A stretch of 64,000 nt of DNA, taken from positions 2,974,501-3,038,500 of the forward strand of contig WPIO01000026.1 of NCBI GenBank assembly GCA_009760855.2. Direction: 5' to 3'. Below are positions 1 through 13,100 of this stretch, piece by piece; position 1 is the first letter of the stretch, and each line of letters begins with the position of its first letter. The notes beneath the pieces were generated by a model, which saw only the letters and a program-made list of their open reading frames with translations, was not told the origin of the DNA and ran no database searches. The DNA comes from Cristatella mucedo (taxonomy: Eukaryota; Bryozoa; Phylactolaemata; Cristatellidae). Made by a program: the position numbers and the translations under genes.

Positions 1-1855
<1,855 letters not shown>

Positions 1856-1860
1856 GAGAG

Positions 1861-2608
1861 GCTGTCAGAGAGGAGAAAGAGATAGCTAGACTGGAGAGAT
1901 GTAGAGAAGAGGGAACGCACGCGGAGACGATTAGGTCGGAGTCTGTCATCCAATTGCTACAGGGTCTTTGTGCGGGCTTCAATTGAGGAGCGACGTGTTC
2001 AAAACTCCGCTCGCGGTCGGCACAAGCGGCAACGACTACGGATCGCTCACGCCCAGCGAGCCTCATTAGCGGCGGCAAGCCGCCTGCGCGGCGGCGCGGC
2101 TCACTTCGGTCCGCCGAGCCTAGAGAGCTCGCCTCTGTTTGCAGGCGCCGCCGCCTTGAAGCACTGAGCGCGACAGGCCTCTCGCCTATTGCGTGGCTTC
2201 CTCAACAATTGCTGGCCAGAGCACGTTTGGGTTGGCAATTTAATTGCAGCCCTTCGAGAGATTTCCTCTCGGACGCCTTTTTTTCTCAGGGCTGCTCCCG
2301 CGGCTCAAGCTCGGCCGAGAGCGCAAGGACCCGCACTAGATGGACTCCTCCATCTCGTGAAAGCGAGCGCGCAAGTATGAGGAGATTCTCGAATGCAGAC
2401 AGTAGAGCGGCGGCCAATAAGGAAACCCTCGTCGCTGCAAAATACACCTGCTGACGTTCCTACTCGATCGTACGTGTTTCCAGCATTCCAGCTTCTCTAC
2501 CTAGCCGCGTCTTAACTAGCCGAACTCTACAGCTTCTCTGCCTCGTCTACTTAGCTACATCTTCACCTGCGACTGCACTCAGCCAAGCCAATCAAGAACT
2601 CGCACTAA
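1861..2608. other. No gene seen
   Basis: Mixed-composition sequence between microsatellites. It contains a few pyrimidine-rich words and no domain, tRNA-like box or retroelement piece that I recognise. Confidence 0.5.
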
Positions 2609-2704
2609 AAAGTACACCCACCCACACACCCACACTCACACACACACACAGACGCAAGCACGCACGCACGCACGCACGCACACATACACGCACGCACACA
2701 CATA
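2609..2704. repeat. (CA)n/(CGCA)n microsatellite
   Basis: Imperfect CA repeats change to CGCA/GCAC tetramers. The array abuts a LINE-beta tail on its right side. Confidence 0.9.
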
Positions 2705-2705
2705 G

Positions 2706-2789
2706 GTAATTAAAATAATGTACTTGATAAAGCGCCCTCAGAGAACTTAATCTCTTTCTAGGCGCTTTACATTTGCTGCAAAGGTACGA

Positions 2790-2790
<1 letters not shown>
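2706..2790 (-). mobile_element. LINE-beta 3' tail, truncated
   Basis: The strand carries the recurring tail: AAAGCGCCTAGAAAGAGATT, then a short spacer, then a partner GAGGGCGCTTTATCAAGT, then an A/T-rich end. The two GC-rich blocks (AAGCGCC and GGCGCTT) can pair, a layout known from L2-type LINE 3' ends. Only the tail is present, consistent with 5' truncation on insertion. Confidence 0.75.
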
Positions 2791-3934
<1,144 letters not shown>

Positions 3935-4045
3935 GCTGGTTCGGCCTAGTGGTTAAGGTACCCGGCCCGATCAAGGTCGCGGCGAAGGTATTTAATGACC
4001 GCAGTCGTGGGCTCGAGCCCTGTGGCGAATGTCAGGCGCCTGTTT
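3935..4045 (+). mobile_element. SINE-A copy, head only
   Basis: A tRNA-like head carries an A-box-like TCGGCCTAGTGGTTAAGG near 3941-3958 and a B-box-like GGCTCGAGCCC near 4011-4021. It matches the heads at 19181 and, on the other strand, at 59436 and 61752. The LINE-like tail is absent or diverged, so this is a decayed or truncated copy just upstream of the GC-rich region of the Sox gene. Confidence 0.7.
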
Positions 4046-5954
4046 CCCATTCGCTACATGCCTCGAGGCAATGCACGACGACAGCAGACTTAACCAACTT
4101 AACTTGAAGCGTCGCGCGTTCTCCTTAACGAGACTTCGAAGATGGATTCCGGGCGAGCATTGTACTAAGCCGTTGAAGAGAGCAGGCGGTGCTGCGGCGT
4201 CGGGCTGTGGGCAGGCGACGAGCGGCGGCTGCGGGCGGGCGGGCGGCCGAGAGGTGCGTTGGGGACTCGCTAATGCTACTCAGAAAAAGGGGGGCCGGTG
4301 GGTTCCGCTCCTTCCTCCCTCCCCCCCCCCCGGGGCCGACCCTACAGGAGCCAATCCTTCGGCGGCTCGCCGCCCGCAGTCGGGCATCTCTCACACCCTG
4401 CTCCGCCGGCCCCTACCGTCGGCATCCTCGGTCGAAGTCTGGGTACCTGTTGGCTCGATTTCTAGGGCCGCACCCAAGCCGACGAACGATGCGGTAAAGA
4501 AAAAAACCAAGTGTAAACGATAATGCACCCGAATGGACGGCGCAGGAGGGATCCCGCAGGTCGGCGGCGGGCGGCCGCTCGACCGCACCGGGCGCCGCTG
4601 AGCTGAAGGAGACGGTCGAAAACAGGCGCCCGGCGGCTGCAACGACGAAACGTCGCCGGCCTCGTTTCGCCGGTCCCGCGCTGGCTCGTCGTCCGGCGGG
4701 GCCGACGGCGGCTTCTCCCGACGGCGCTTCTCGCGGAGCGACGAGCTCGGAAGAGCCGCGCGTCCGCGCAGAAGGAGAGCGTCGTCGACCGGCGCGAGCG
4801 AGCGAGCGAGCGCGCTTGCGCCTCTGGGCCTCGCCGACGGCGATCGCGCCCGCGCGCGGTGCCCGCCGCCGCGCCGGCCACCCACCGATCGTCCCGGTAC
4901 ACCGCCGCCGCCCGCTCCGCCCCCCCCCCTGGAGACGGTCCGTCGGGTGCGGCGGCGGCCGGCCCACCCGTGCGGCAGCCGCGTTGAAAAGGGTGGATAC
5001 CGGGGGGGGGGGGGTGAAGCGGCGGCGCGAAAGCGTGGCTAGCCGCGGGCGTTGATCTTTGCGTGCACATGGAAGAGGAGGAAGGGGGAGGAGTTGGCGC
5101 GCGTCTCGACTGGCGGCCGCCGGTGGGTTGGGGGCGGCGGCGGCAGCGGCCGCTGCGTACGCATTGTCCACCGGTTTCGTGACTCAGCCGCTGTCGCGGC
5201 TGCGAGTACATTGCCGCCACTCCCTCTCCCCGCTCCCGCGGCGCGAAGCGCTCCAGCGCAGGTGGAAGCCGAGAGCGCGCTGAGAGCGCGGCGGGTTCCA
5301 TCCGACGGCGCGTGTGAGCCAGTGCCGCCGCGGTCGCAAGCCTCCCCGCAGGGCGTTCCCAAGCGCTCGCGCGCTTCCTCGACAAGCGATAGGCCGACGG
5401 ATGCAGTGCCGCGCGAGCACGTTACAGGCGCACGCCTCATGCGTTCTTCGCCTCGGCAGGCGCTGGGACGCTTGAGGGAATGGGCTATGAAGGAGGGAGG
5501 TGAGGGGTAGCGGACTCGTAGGCGCGAGCGGAAGCGAGTGCACATCGCCGTCCTACGCCGACCGGAGCGACGAGCCAGGTGACCGAATTCGTCAGTTAGG
5601 AACCACCACCGCCGCGCCCGCCCCTCACCGGACTTCCGGGTGACCGCGTTTATGGTGGCGGGACTCTCGGAAGTCGGTCCCTCGCTCGTGCATCGCCGTG
5701 AGCTTCGTCGGTAGCCAATTTCGCGCCTCGAAACCCGAGCTGTCGCTGCGCCCGGCCGCCTGGCCGCCCGCCGTCGAAAATCCTCCGAAACGCCGTCGCC
5801 ATGCCGCCCATCTCCCGCCTCCCCCCCACCGCTAGGCGCGTCTACACCACCGCCCGCATAGTGTGGTGGCATACACCGACCTTCCCCCCTCCCGCCACAC
5901 ACACACAGCCCTCCAGCCGCCAGCCGATTCCCGCCGGCGGCGACCGCCGCCCGT
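4046..5954. other. GC/CpG-rich region upstream of SoxC
   Basis: About 1.9 kb of CG-dense sequence with C and G homopolymer runs (about 4321-4331, 5002-5014) leads into the Sox start. Open frames of 150-300 codons overlap on both strands, mostly antisense to the Sox gene, and consist of Arg/Pro/Ala/Gly with no domain. I read them as composition artefacts. The region is best explained as CpG-island promoter and 5' untranslated sequence of the Sox gene. Confidence 0.55.
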
Positions 5955-6035
5955 GCAGACCAATCACGTAACCACGGCCCAGGAGAAGCCCAAACTGCTC
6001 GCAGCCGATTGGTCGTCGCCGTTGCACGTGCCGTA
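5955..6035 (+). promoter_or_regulatory. Putative proximal promoter of the Sox gene
   Basis: CCAATCA lies at about 5960-5966 and an inverted CCAAT (GATTGG) at 6007-6012, both NF-Y-type motifs. A perfect E-box CACGTG lies at 6025-6030. Spacing to the start codon at 6054 is short. Either the 5' untranslated region is very short, or these motifs are transcribed. No TATA box is evident. Motif presence is seen directly; function is inferred. Confidence 0.4.
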
Positions 6036-6043
6036 TTGACCGC

Positions 6044-6052
6044 ATGGCTTAA
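6044..6052 (+). promoter_or_regulatory. Two-codon upstream ORF (ATG GCT TAA)
   Basis: An ATG at 6044 is followed by one codon and a stop ending at 6052, a single base before the main ATG at 6054. Minimal uORFs of this type can restrain initiation at the next ATG through termination and reinitiation or leaky scanning. It has G at +4 but C at -3, so moderate initiation strength. It matters only if the transcript starts upstream of it. Confidence 0.45.
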
Positions 6053-6053
6053 A

Positions 6054-7184
6054 ATGCAGTTCTGCGCTCAGCAGCCGTTGCAATCGAGTATTGGCGGCTC
6101 GGCGATGCAGCACGGCCCGGTCGCGCAGAGTTCGCACGCGAGCGAGGGCTGCCCGCGCAGTAGAGACACGCAACAGGATCAGCATCGGCGACGGATGGCC
6201 TGCGATGGCGAGGCGGCGGCCGCTTCCGGCTTCGGTAGCATGAGCGTGCGGGCCGACTCCAACACGCCGTATTCGGACGCGACTCAATGCAAGAAGACGT
6301 CGAATCACGTCAAGCGACCGATGAACGCCTTCATGGTCTGGTCGCAGATAGAGCGACGTAAGTATGCCGAGGTGGCGCCGGAGATGCACAACGCCGAGAT
6401 CAGTAAGCGGCTGGGCAGGCGCTGGAAGTCGCTCAGCGACGCCGACCGGCAGCCGTACGTCGACGAGGCGGAGCGTCTGCGCTTGTTGCACATGCAAGAG
6501 TACCCCGACTACAAGTACCGTCCGCGTAAGAAGGCCGCCAAGAAGGACTGCCCGCTGCGGCTCGACGGCGCGTGCGGCGGCCGGACGGCCGCCCTAGCCG
6601 CCGCCGGTGGCAAGGCGGCGGCGAAGTGCTCCCCGTCGCCGTCGTCGAGGAGAAGGAGAGCGCCGTACGAGCCCAAGCTGGGCAGCAAATCCTCGCCGCC
6701 GCCGCTCGCCCGGCGACGGCGGCGCGAGAGCCAGAGCGGCGGAGACGCCGCCGCCGCTCTTTTCGAGAACGCGGCGGCCGCCGGACGCTGCCACCCGGGA
6801 GACTCGAGCGTCTTCGACAGCCCCGTCTCGAGCCCCGGCCACTCAAGCCGCAGCTCGCCGCTTCCGCTGCCGGCGCGCGACGACAGCGGTGGAAGCGGCG
6901 TGTCAGCATCGGACGCCGCCGCCGCCGCCGCCGAAGCACAGCAGCAGCAGCAGCTGCACGTGACCTGCGGTCGTGCGGACTTCGACCGCTTGTCGGATGT
7001 GCTCGGGCTCGCCGGCGAATTCTGCTTGCTGAGCCCGGCGACGTCGGGAACGTCGGATGGCGACGTGCTCTTGAATGATGCCGACCCGACGTTCTTCGAC
7101 TACGACTATAACACGCCTGAGGTAAAGGAGATGATCCAATCGGACTGGCTATGCTCGACCTGCCTTACTCCTACGTTTATCTGA
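6054..7184 (+). CDS. SoxC: SoxC-group HMG-box transcription factor, single exon
   Basis: The 376-residue protein is a nuclear, sequence-specific DNA-binding regulator; Sox HMG boxes bind and bend the minor groove at ATTGTT-like sites. The HMG box spans about residues 84-162. It has [17 protein letters not shown] at its start, [10 protein letters not shown] in helix 2 and [11 protein letters not shown] at its end, with basic clusters at both ends that serve as nuclear localisation signals in the family. The SQIERRK form and the conserved C-terminal acidic and [11 protein letters not shown] motif (about residues 345-365) are the hallmarks of SoxC (vertebrate Sox4/11/12). Vertebrate members carry a transactivation domain at this C-terminal position. 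The middle is Ser/Ala/Pro-rich, with an Ala run followed by five Gln near residue 300. I chose ATG 6054 because the longer in-frame extension lacks an ATG and 6054 has A at -3. No intron is needed, as is usual for SoxC genes. I see no frameshift. It is the only convincing host gene here. Confidence 0.95.
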   Translation: MQFCAQQPLQSSIGGSAMQHGPVAQSSHASEGCPRSRDTQQDQHRRRMACDGEAAAASGFGSMSVRADSNTPYSDATQCKKTSNHVKRPMNAFMVWSQIERRKYAEVAPEMHNAEISKRLGRRWKSLSDADRQPYVDEAERLRLLHMQEYPDYKYRPRKKAAKKDCPLRLDGACGGRTAALAAAGGKAAAKCSPSPSSRRRRAPYEPKLGSKSSPPPLARRRRRESQSGGDAAAALFENAAAAGRCHPGDSSVFDSPVSSPGHSSRSSPLPLPARDDSGGSGVSASDAAAAAAEAQQQQQLHVTCGRADFDRLSDVLGLAGEFCLLSPATSGTSDGDVLLNDADPTFFDYDYNTPEVKEMIQSDWLCSTCLTPTFI

Positions 7185-7207
7185 CTCTCGCGTTTATCTG
7201 ACTCTCG
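7174..7207 (+). repeat. 17-bp tandem duplication across the stop codon
   Basis: Two identical 17-base units (CGTTTATCTGACTCTCG) lie at 7174-7190 and 7191-7207. The first contains the end of the Sox reading frame and its TGA; the second lies wholly in the 3' untranslated region. The protein sequence is therefore unchanged. Confidence 0.95.
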
Positions 7208-7568
7208 CGTCTGGCTGCCGCTCGGCGTTTCGGTTCACGAACGGTTTGGCGCGAGCGCCGTCCGACGGGAAGGCAACGAATCCAGCGGGTGCACTTCCGC
7301 TGCGCCCCTTGCAGTGAACTCGGCTTGGCATGCGTAAGGGACCACCCCACTCCCGGAAGTGACTGTACCCGGTTGTTCGGCTGTCTGACTCCCGTATGCG
7401 TCTCGAGGACGAAGGTCCTCGCCCCCACCGCGACTGGGGCGAAGGCGGCGTCTGGATGCCGACGGCTTTTCGCATTTTTCCACTGTGCGCCCGCGTTCAT
7501 TTCTAACGTTTTCTACCGTTTTTACCCATGTGGACGTTTCAGCCGAGAGGGAGCAACGGTAGTAGAAA

Positions 7569-7576
7569 TGTACATA
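7569..7576 (+). promoter_or_regulatory. Pumilio-type element in SoxC 3' UTR
   Basis: TGTACATA fits the UGUANAUA consensus of PUF/Pumilio RNA-binding proteins. It lies in the A/T-rich part of the presumed 3' untranslated region, 385 bases after the stop. An 8-mer can occur by chance, so this is a candidate only. Confidence 0.3.
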
Positions 7577-7650
7577 ACTATTAAGTTATTAGTAGCGGGC
7601 CTGCATATTTTTGTAAGTTTCAGTATTGAGTTGTTGCTGTCTGACGACTG

Positions 7651-7656
7651 ATTAAA
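7651..7656 (+). promoter_or_regulatory. Probable poly(A) signal of SoxC (ATTAAA)
   Basis: ATTAAA is the most common variant of the AATAAA hexamer. It lies 467 bases after the stop codon, followed within 20-30 bases by T-rich and TG-containing sequence, and composition changes soon after. This gives a 3' UTR of roughly 0.5 kb. Confidence 0.5.
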
Positions 7657-8097
7657 GCCTAGTTTTTTAAAAATGCGTTTGCACACAGTGACACTGGAGC
7701 TCCATGCCCTGGATGCAGGGGGGGGGGGGCACAACTGAATGAGCTGGCGGTGGGGCAGGCTGCTGGCAGGACCAACGAAAGTACTTTCGGCCATCAGCAG
7801 GGCTCTCTTCTTAGCTGCACCGCCCCGGGATATCAGCCGGGACCCAGCAGTCTGGCCTGTGGTCGCTTGTGTATTTCCGTTCCGGTGACCTTAATTTGTT
7901 TTCGGCGCTAGCGTTTCCGGTACCACTAATCTGGTTTGTGTTGTCCAAGGGTGACGTCGGTGACTGCTGACCCCTCAGATAGTGAAGCTCGCAAGACCGA
8001 TTGATGACTGACTCTTTCTAATGAGTGCCGAAGGCTTGGCATTATGGCACAGAACAAGCTTGCAATCTGCCTGCACCTGCCTCGATGCCTTCCATCC

Positions 8098-8172
8098 TGC
8101 CTGCTGTTGCCGGTGCTGCTGCTGATGCCGGTGCTGCTGCTGCTGCCGGTGCTGCTGCTGCGGCTGCTGCCA
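8098..8172 (+). repeat. Imperfect GCT/GCC trinucleotide repeat
   Basis: A 75-base run of GCTGCTGCTGATGCCGGTG-like units. One forward frame would encode an Ala-rich peptide, but there is no domain and no good start context. Compare the longer array at 13101-13402. Confidence 0.8.
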
Positions 8173-9017
8173 TCATAGGGGGATCCCAATCCTCTCAGCA
8201 CAGCTAGCATGACTAATACAGAGGTCCGGCTGGTTACTGTGATCGAGCTAGCTTAACGTCATTCTTGTTTCCAAATATCCAGACATCATTCCGAATTTCC
8301 ATATCCACATTTTTTATCATATTATCTATATTACCAAGTAATCTAAATCCTAATTAATATCCAAATAACCTATCCAAATATCCTGTACCATTCACCTTGA
8401 GAGTAGAGGTGGTAGCAAGAGTCAGTGCTACAGAAGCCCACTAACTAGCACTTATCTACGTAGCAGCCTCGTTCATTTCATAGTATTGTCGAAGGCATTT
8501 TTTATCTTTTCGCTATCATATGCCTGATCTAAGGCCTAATGCCACATGCTTAGTCGGCTTGCTCATACCTCCTACCGGCATCAGGCAAGCTGCTTCTGCA
8601 GCTGCTGACAACGATGATGATCTCTCGCTGCTGCTGCTGCGTGTACTTGCTAGCAGTGTACCGGTTTGGTTCTGTAGTCGTGCGAGTTGCTGTCGGCATT
8701 TGCATCCATATTCTCGTGTTTGTCGTGCGGCTGCTGGTTGGTTGCGTGGTGTGTGTCTGCTTTCCCAGCACACAGTACCGACACAGCGCTCTGCTGGGAG
8801 CTGGGCTGGCAAGCGAGCGCTCGTGGCACACGTGTTCGGATGGATCCGGCCCTCGTCCTACCTGTGAGAAGCAGTCAAGTGATTGCAGCAACCAGAATGC
8901 AGCAGCTGCTGAAAGCTGCTTGCACAGGCTGCATTGCTGCATGCATGCTGCATGCTTTGCATGCGCCCCAACTGCTGCTGCTGCAGCTACTGCTGGCCTG
9001 AACTTGCTTTTGTTGAG

Positions 9018-9056
9018 CTCTGCTTTCTGCATCCAAACGCAGTGCAGGAAGCAGAG
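9018..9056. repeat. Short inverted repeat (hairpin)
   Basis: Arms at 9018-9031 and 9043-9056 are 14 bases each and pair throughout, with one G-U pair in RNA (a single T/G mismatch in DNA). The loop is 11 bases. The stem is shorter than an animal pre-miRNA, which needs about 22 or more paired bases per arm. Confidence 0.7.
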
Positions 9057-10013
9057 TGGGGGAGCCGTGGAGAGGGCAGACGAAGGGGTTCCACTATGCA
9101 TAGGCCTAGCTAGATTAAGCCAGGGAGTGGTCAGACCTCGCCTTTGCTAGAGGCAGACAATCACGATAGTGTGAAAGAGGGCATGCCGGACAGAAAAGTC
9201 TACCGACTTTATCGCCCTTCGGGTCAGTCGAAGTAGGTGTGTGGGAGCTAGCAAAGCCTGCTTGTCTAACTCCGAGCTCTTCTCATCTGCTTGCTTCTGC
9301 CCTTACCCTCTCCTTCCTTCTGTCTGTCTGCATGCCTGCCTGTCTGTCTGTCTTTCTTTCTCACTCCCTCATTCTAATCTAACCAGCATCTTTTGCACTG
9401 TGTACTAGGTGTTGTCCGGAGCGAGGCTGAGGACACGGTCTCACACTCTCCGAGGGTTGCCAAGGGTTGGATCCCACTTCAGCTGCCTTTAGCAGGCTGG
9501 CTAATGTCTCCTCATGCAGATGTCATCTGTATCAGGTGTGCGCTGGTGGGGGAAGACAACCATGTTCGCCAGAAGTGGCCGTGTTGCCGGCAGTCTGACT
9601 GGCAGATTGCAGTTGGTTTCTTATCAGCGTATCAGTGTCTGCGACCGACTGGTTTCTGGTCAGCAAGCAAGCAGGCAGTGCTGCCTGCCAGAAGTACTGG
9701 TTACAGCTGCAGAGGTGTGGGGGGTCGTAGGTCACGATGTTTTCAACAGTGCTCTTACCTCTTTCCAGCAGCAGTACTACAGACATGCTGCAGGGCCTTT
9801 GACAGTTGACCTTCAAATGCTGCTCACAGAAGCAAAGAATTCAAGCTGCCACTCTTTGCTGCTCACGAGTGCAGCCTGTGAGTGTAACAACGAGGCCAAC
9901 TGCTGCTGCAGCTGCTGTTGTGAAGGTGGTCAAGTCCAAACGAGCCACTTTGCTAGAAGGATGTATATCTTCTGCTTACTTTCTGCCTATAGCCAGCTGA
10001 GTGTTGCATGTAC

Positions 10014-10018
10014 ACACA

Positions 10019-10087
<69 letters not shown>

Positions 10088-10165
10088 ATGCATGTACACT
10101 CACTCACACGTGTACACTCACTCACACTCATACACGTACACACAAACTCACACGCATACACATTG
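10014..10165. repeat. (CA)n microsatellite with degenerate flank
   Basis: Nearly pure (CA)n to about 10084, then degraded CACT/CACG/TACA repeats. Protein-like His/Thr frames over it are repeat artefacts. Confidence 0.95.
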
Positions 10166-10725
10166 TGTTAGGGGCAGCATAATGCAAGGCAGCATCAAGT
10201 CCACCTGGTGCTCCCATGCATTAGTCTTGCTCTCCTCTAAGCAAGTCCTCCTACACTCCCTGCTGCTCTTTCTCCTCTTCCTTTACCTCTTGTTGCTCTC
10301 CATTTTTTGCTTTCACTTCTTCCTTTCCAGACTATCTGTATCGGCTGGGAGCACCGGCAGTCCGGTCGAGCGGCAGGGGGTGCTACTGGCCAGGCTCGGC
10401 ACCTGCTTCCCATTCCCTTCGATCTCTCAGCCCATTCTCTCCAGCTGAGACGAAAGGCCCAGCCCACCACCATCAGCAACTAAGGCCAATGGACGTGGCC
10501 CAGTGCATGAGCCTGTCTGATGATCGTGTAGAGCTCTCTGCAGCTGCATTGGGTGGTCATGATGCAGGTGTGTGTGTATGCATGTGTGTGCCTGGGGGGG
10601 AGGGGGCTGGGCACAGGAGGCTCTCCATTCGGCACCATCCCTCAGCTGGCAGCCTGGCTCCGGATTGGTCCGGTTCAAGTGGGCTACACCAGTGCATTGT
10701 GTCTATGCCATGCCTATCGCTCCCC
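10166..10725. other. No gene seen
   Basis: Unique-looking sequence between two large microsatellites. No domain, tRNA-like box or retroelement tail recognised. Confidence 0.45.
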
Positions 10726-11105
<380 letters not shown>

Positions 11106-11295
11106 GCCTGTAGCACTGCCCACAGCTGCATGGCTGTGAAGCTCAGCTCTCGAGTACATCGAGTTGGTCGCATGCTTGAAGAGCTCACAGCTGCTGCTTA
11201 AGCCTGCCATTGTACATTGTCATCGACCTGAGAATGGAGGTCAGTTTGCCAACAGTTCTTCTTCCCTTCACTCGGCTGTTGCTCTCATCAATGAT

Positions 11296-12560
11296 GTATC
11301 TCCATCAGTAACTCCACAAAGTCATAAAGACCATGTGGGTGTTACGCAGGAGAGTTTTGTATAGCGCACTCACAGCCTAAGCGGCTTTCGGTATGCATTC
11401 GGTAGCCAACAGACTTCGTCTCACGCAACAAAGAGAAAGTGGGAAGCATAGCAGAGTCAGGAGAGCAGTTGAGGTAGTGAGTAGCATAGAAGTAGCAGTT
11501 CAGGACCGCTGAAAAAGATGTGCCATAGTCGGCAGTTGGAGAATAGATGTCGTTGCGTAAGAATTGTGGAAGCGAGTTCCACAGTCTAGGACCTGCAGAG
11601 CTAAAGCTTCTGTCGCCAACTGTCTTTAAGCGGAGGAATTGGACAGCTAATTTATTGTCCACACAGGACCTGAGGGCGCGAACGGGCTGAAACTGATGCA
11701 GCAGCTCAGCTAGGTATGAAGGAGCCAAGCCGTGGCAGGCCTTGTGGGTCAGCGTAAGAACTTTGCTCTGTATCCTTTGCTCAACCGGCAACCATCTTAG
11801 CTCTTTCAGCAGAGGTGACACGTGCTCAAACCGCTGGGACTTGAAGACCCGCCTTGCAGCCATATTCATAGTCCGCTGTAGTGGCATTATAGCTTTCTTT
11901 GGTAGCCCAGCCAAAAGGGAATTACAATAATCAAGCCGAGACAGAACTAAAGAGCTAGTTAAATTTTTTACAAGCCACTGTGGGAGACAGCTTCTAATCT
12001 TGGATAGGGATCGGATGTGATGGCTAGCTGTAGAGGCAGTCTTCTGAATGAAGCTTTTGAAATTAAGGCAGCTGTCGAACACGACACCTAGATTACGAGC
12101 ATGTGGTAAAGGTCGCACAATAGCATCACCTATTAGAACAGCAAAGCCTTTTAATCCAGCCACACGCTTAGGGTGTCCTATGAGCAGCAGTTCGGTTTTA
12201 TCATCATTTAATTTCAGGAAGTTTTCCGACATCCAGGATCGAATATCGGCAAGGCAAGCATTCAGTTTCTCAGTTGCTGCAGCAGATTCCGACGGTTTAA
12301 ATGACAAATACAACTGAGTATCGTCAGCATAGAAGGGATATCCTATTCCGTGGGCCTTAATCACTTTTTCCAGAGGTTGTGTATAAATGGAGAACAGCAA
12401 GGGACCGAGTACAGACCCTTTAGGGACTCCACAGGTGACCTTTCTCGTGTCTGAGACCTGACCCCCACACGACACGGATTGAACACGATCAGACAAATAT
12501 GACTTAAACCAGATGACTAAATCATGGCTAAACTGCTGACTGAACGTCATGAGCTGTCGT
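11296..12560 (-). mobile_element. LINE-alpha, 5'-truncated copy (longest here)
   Basis: A non-LTR retrotransposon of the L2/CR1-like group. It holds the 3' half of the reverse-transcriptase ORF and a short 3' end in which a GCGCTATACAAAA block is followed by a conserved stretch ending GTGGAGTTACTGATGGAGA at about 11296. The same 3' end recurs at 27796-28073, 33074-33540 and 48383-48668. The first reverse-transcriptase motifs are missing, so the copy is 5'-truncated near 12560-12690, where a (GA)n array begins. It is the best-preserved LINE piece in the window, which suggests comparatively recent insertion. Confidence 0.92.
11342..12550 (-). CDS. Reverse transcriptase (partial) of LINE-alpha
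   Basis: A 402-codon open frame encoding the C-terminal half of a non-LTR retrotransposon ORF2-type protein. Visible motifs are WFKSYLSDR near residues 14-22, GVPKGSVLGPLLF at 41-53, the catalytic YADD at 74-77, FLKLNDDKTELL near 111-122, and the thumb/C-terminal LRWLPVEQRI and RLWNSLP motifs typical of L2/CR1-type elements. The apparent Met is internal to the domain: the upstream palm motifs and any endonuclease domain are absent, so this is not a functional full-length protein. No stop codon interrupts the retained part. It would copy its own RNA at a nicked chromosomal target. Confidence 0.9.
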   Translation of the reverse strand: MTFSQQFSHDLVIWFKSYLSDRVQSVSCGGQVSDTRKVTCGVPKGSVLGPLLFSIYTQPLEKVIKAHGIGYPFYADDTQLYLSFKPSESAAATEKLNACLADIRSWMSENFLKLNDDKTELLLIGHPKRVAGLKGFAVLIGDAIVRPLPHARNLGVVFDSCLNFKSFIQKTASTASHHIRSLSKIRSCLPQWLVKNLTSSLVLSRLDYCNSLLAGLPKKAIMPLQRTMNMAARRVFKSQRFEHVSPLLKELRWLPVEQRIQSKVLTLTHKACHGLAPSYLAELLHQFQPVRALRSCVDNKLAVQFLRLKTVGDRSFSSAGPRLWNSLPQFLRNDIYSPTADYGTSFSAVLNCYFYATHYLNCSPDSAMLPTFSLLRETKSVGYRMHTESRLGCECAIQNSPA

Positions 12561-12686
12561 GCCAGCTCGAACAGCCTGTCAACTGTTCCAGAAGAGTGTG
12601 TAAGTCGTCTGTCGAGAGCAGAACCGATATTCTTCAGGCACTGGTATTCAGAAGTAGAGCAGGTGTTCAGAAGTGAAGCAGGTCGC

Positions 12687-12689
<3 letters not shown>

Positions 12690-12772
<83 letters not shown>
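12690..12772. repeat. (GA)n microsatellite
   Basis: About 83 bases of pure GA, just beyond the truncated 5' side of LINE-alpha. Confidence 0.95.
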
Positions 12773-12776
<4 letters not shown>

Positions 12777-13100
12777 TGAGTGGTCTGAGATAGCTAGTCG
12801 TGTCTTGCTTTAGCCTAGCTCTTTTACCGAGATTCCCTAGCTTCTCAAGACTGCCTTCCCCCCTACTGGCCGACCTCATTCCTCCCTGGGTGCCCATCCC
12901 TGTGAAGCTGGACAGCAATCGGTTTGGTAAATGACCCCGGGGCTGCTAGAAATGGTGGCATTGTCTTTCGTAGGACTCTGAAGTGCTAGCCTAGCCAGCA
13001 GGGCTCTATCGGCAGACCAACTACAAATAGAACTGCCCTTCAAACGGCATTCATTAGTCTGCTCCTTCGGCTCGGGCCCAAAGCTTTGACAGCTCCTGAT

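Larger units (their letters stand above)
7690..10013. other. Non-coding sequence downstream of SoxC
   Basis: Begins with a 12-base G run near 7718-7729. Apart from the GCT repeat and the hairpin listed separately, it holds scattered CTG/CAG words and GCATGC palindromes around 8935-8965, and short GTCT/CTTT repeats around 9318-9362. I see no gene or LINE/SINE piece. Overlapping open frames on both strands at 8520-9150 are rich in Cys/Ala/Leu because of the CTG/GCA words and are not supported. Confidence 0.5.

Noticed and set aside
4391-5902. Long overlapping minus-strand frames (up to 307 codons) antisense to the Sox upstream region
   Set aside because: They are Arg/Pro/Ala/Gly-rich, overlap one another in several frames and have no domain. 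Stop codons are rare in such CG-rich sequence, so long frames are expected by chance.
6009-6053. A 15-codon N-terminal extension of the Sox protein
   Set aside because: The extension begins at TTG, not ATG, and there is no in-frame ATG before 6054. The region holds the inverted CCAAT box and E-box and fits untranslated or promoter sequence better.
11342-12550. Retroviral reverse transcriptase
   Set aside because: The YADD context, the GVPKGSVLGPLLF motif, the LRWLPV thumb motif and the 3' tails are those of non-LTR LINEs. No LTR, protease or integrase is visible.
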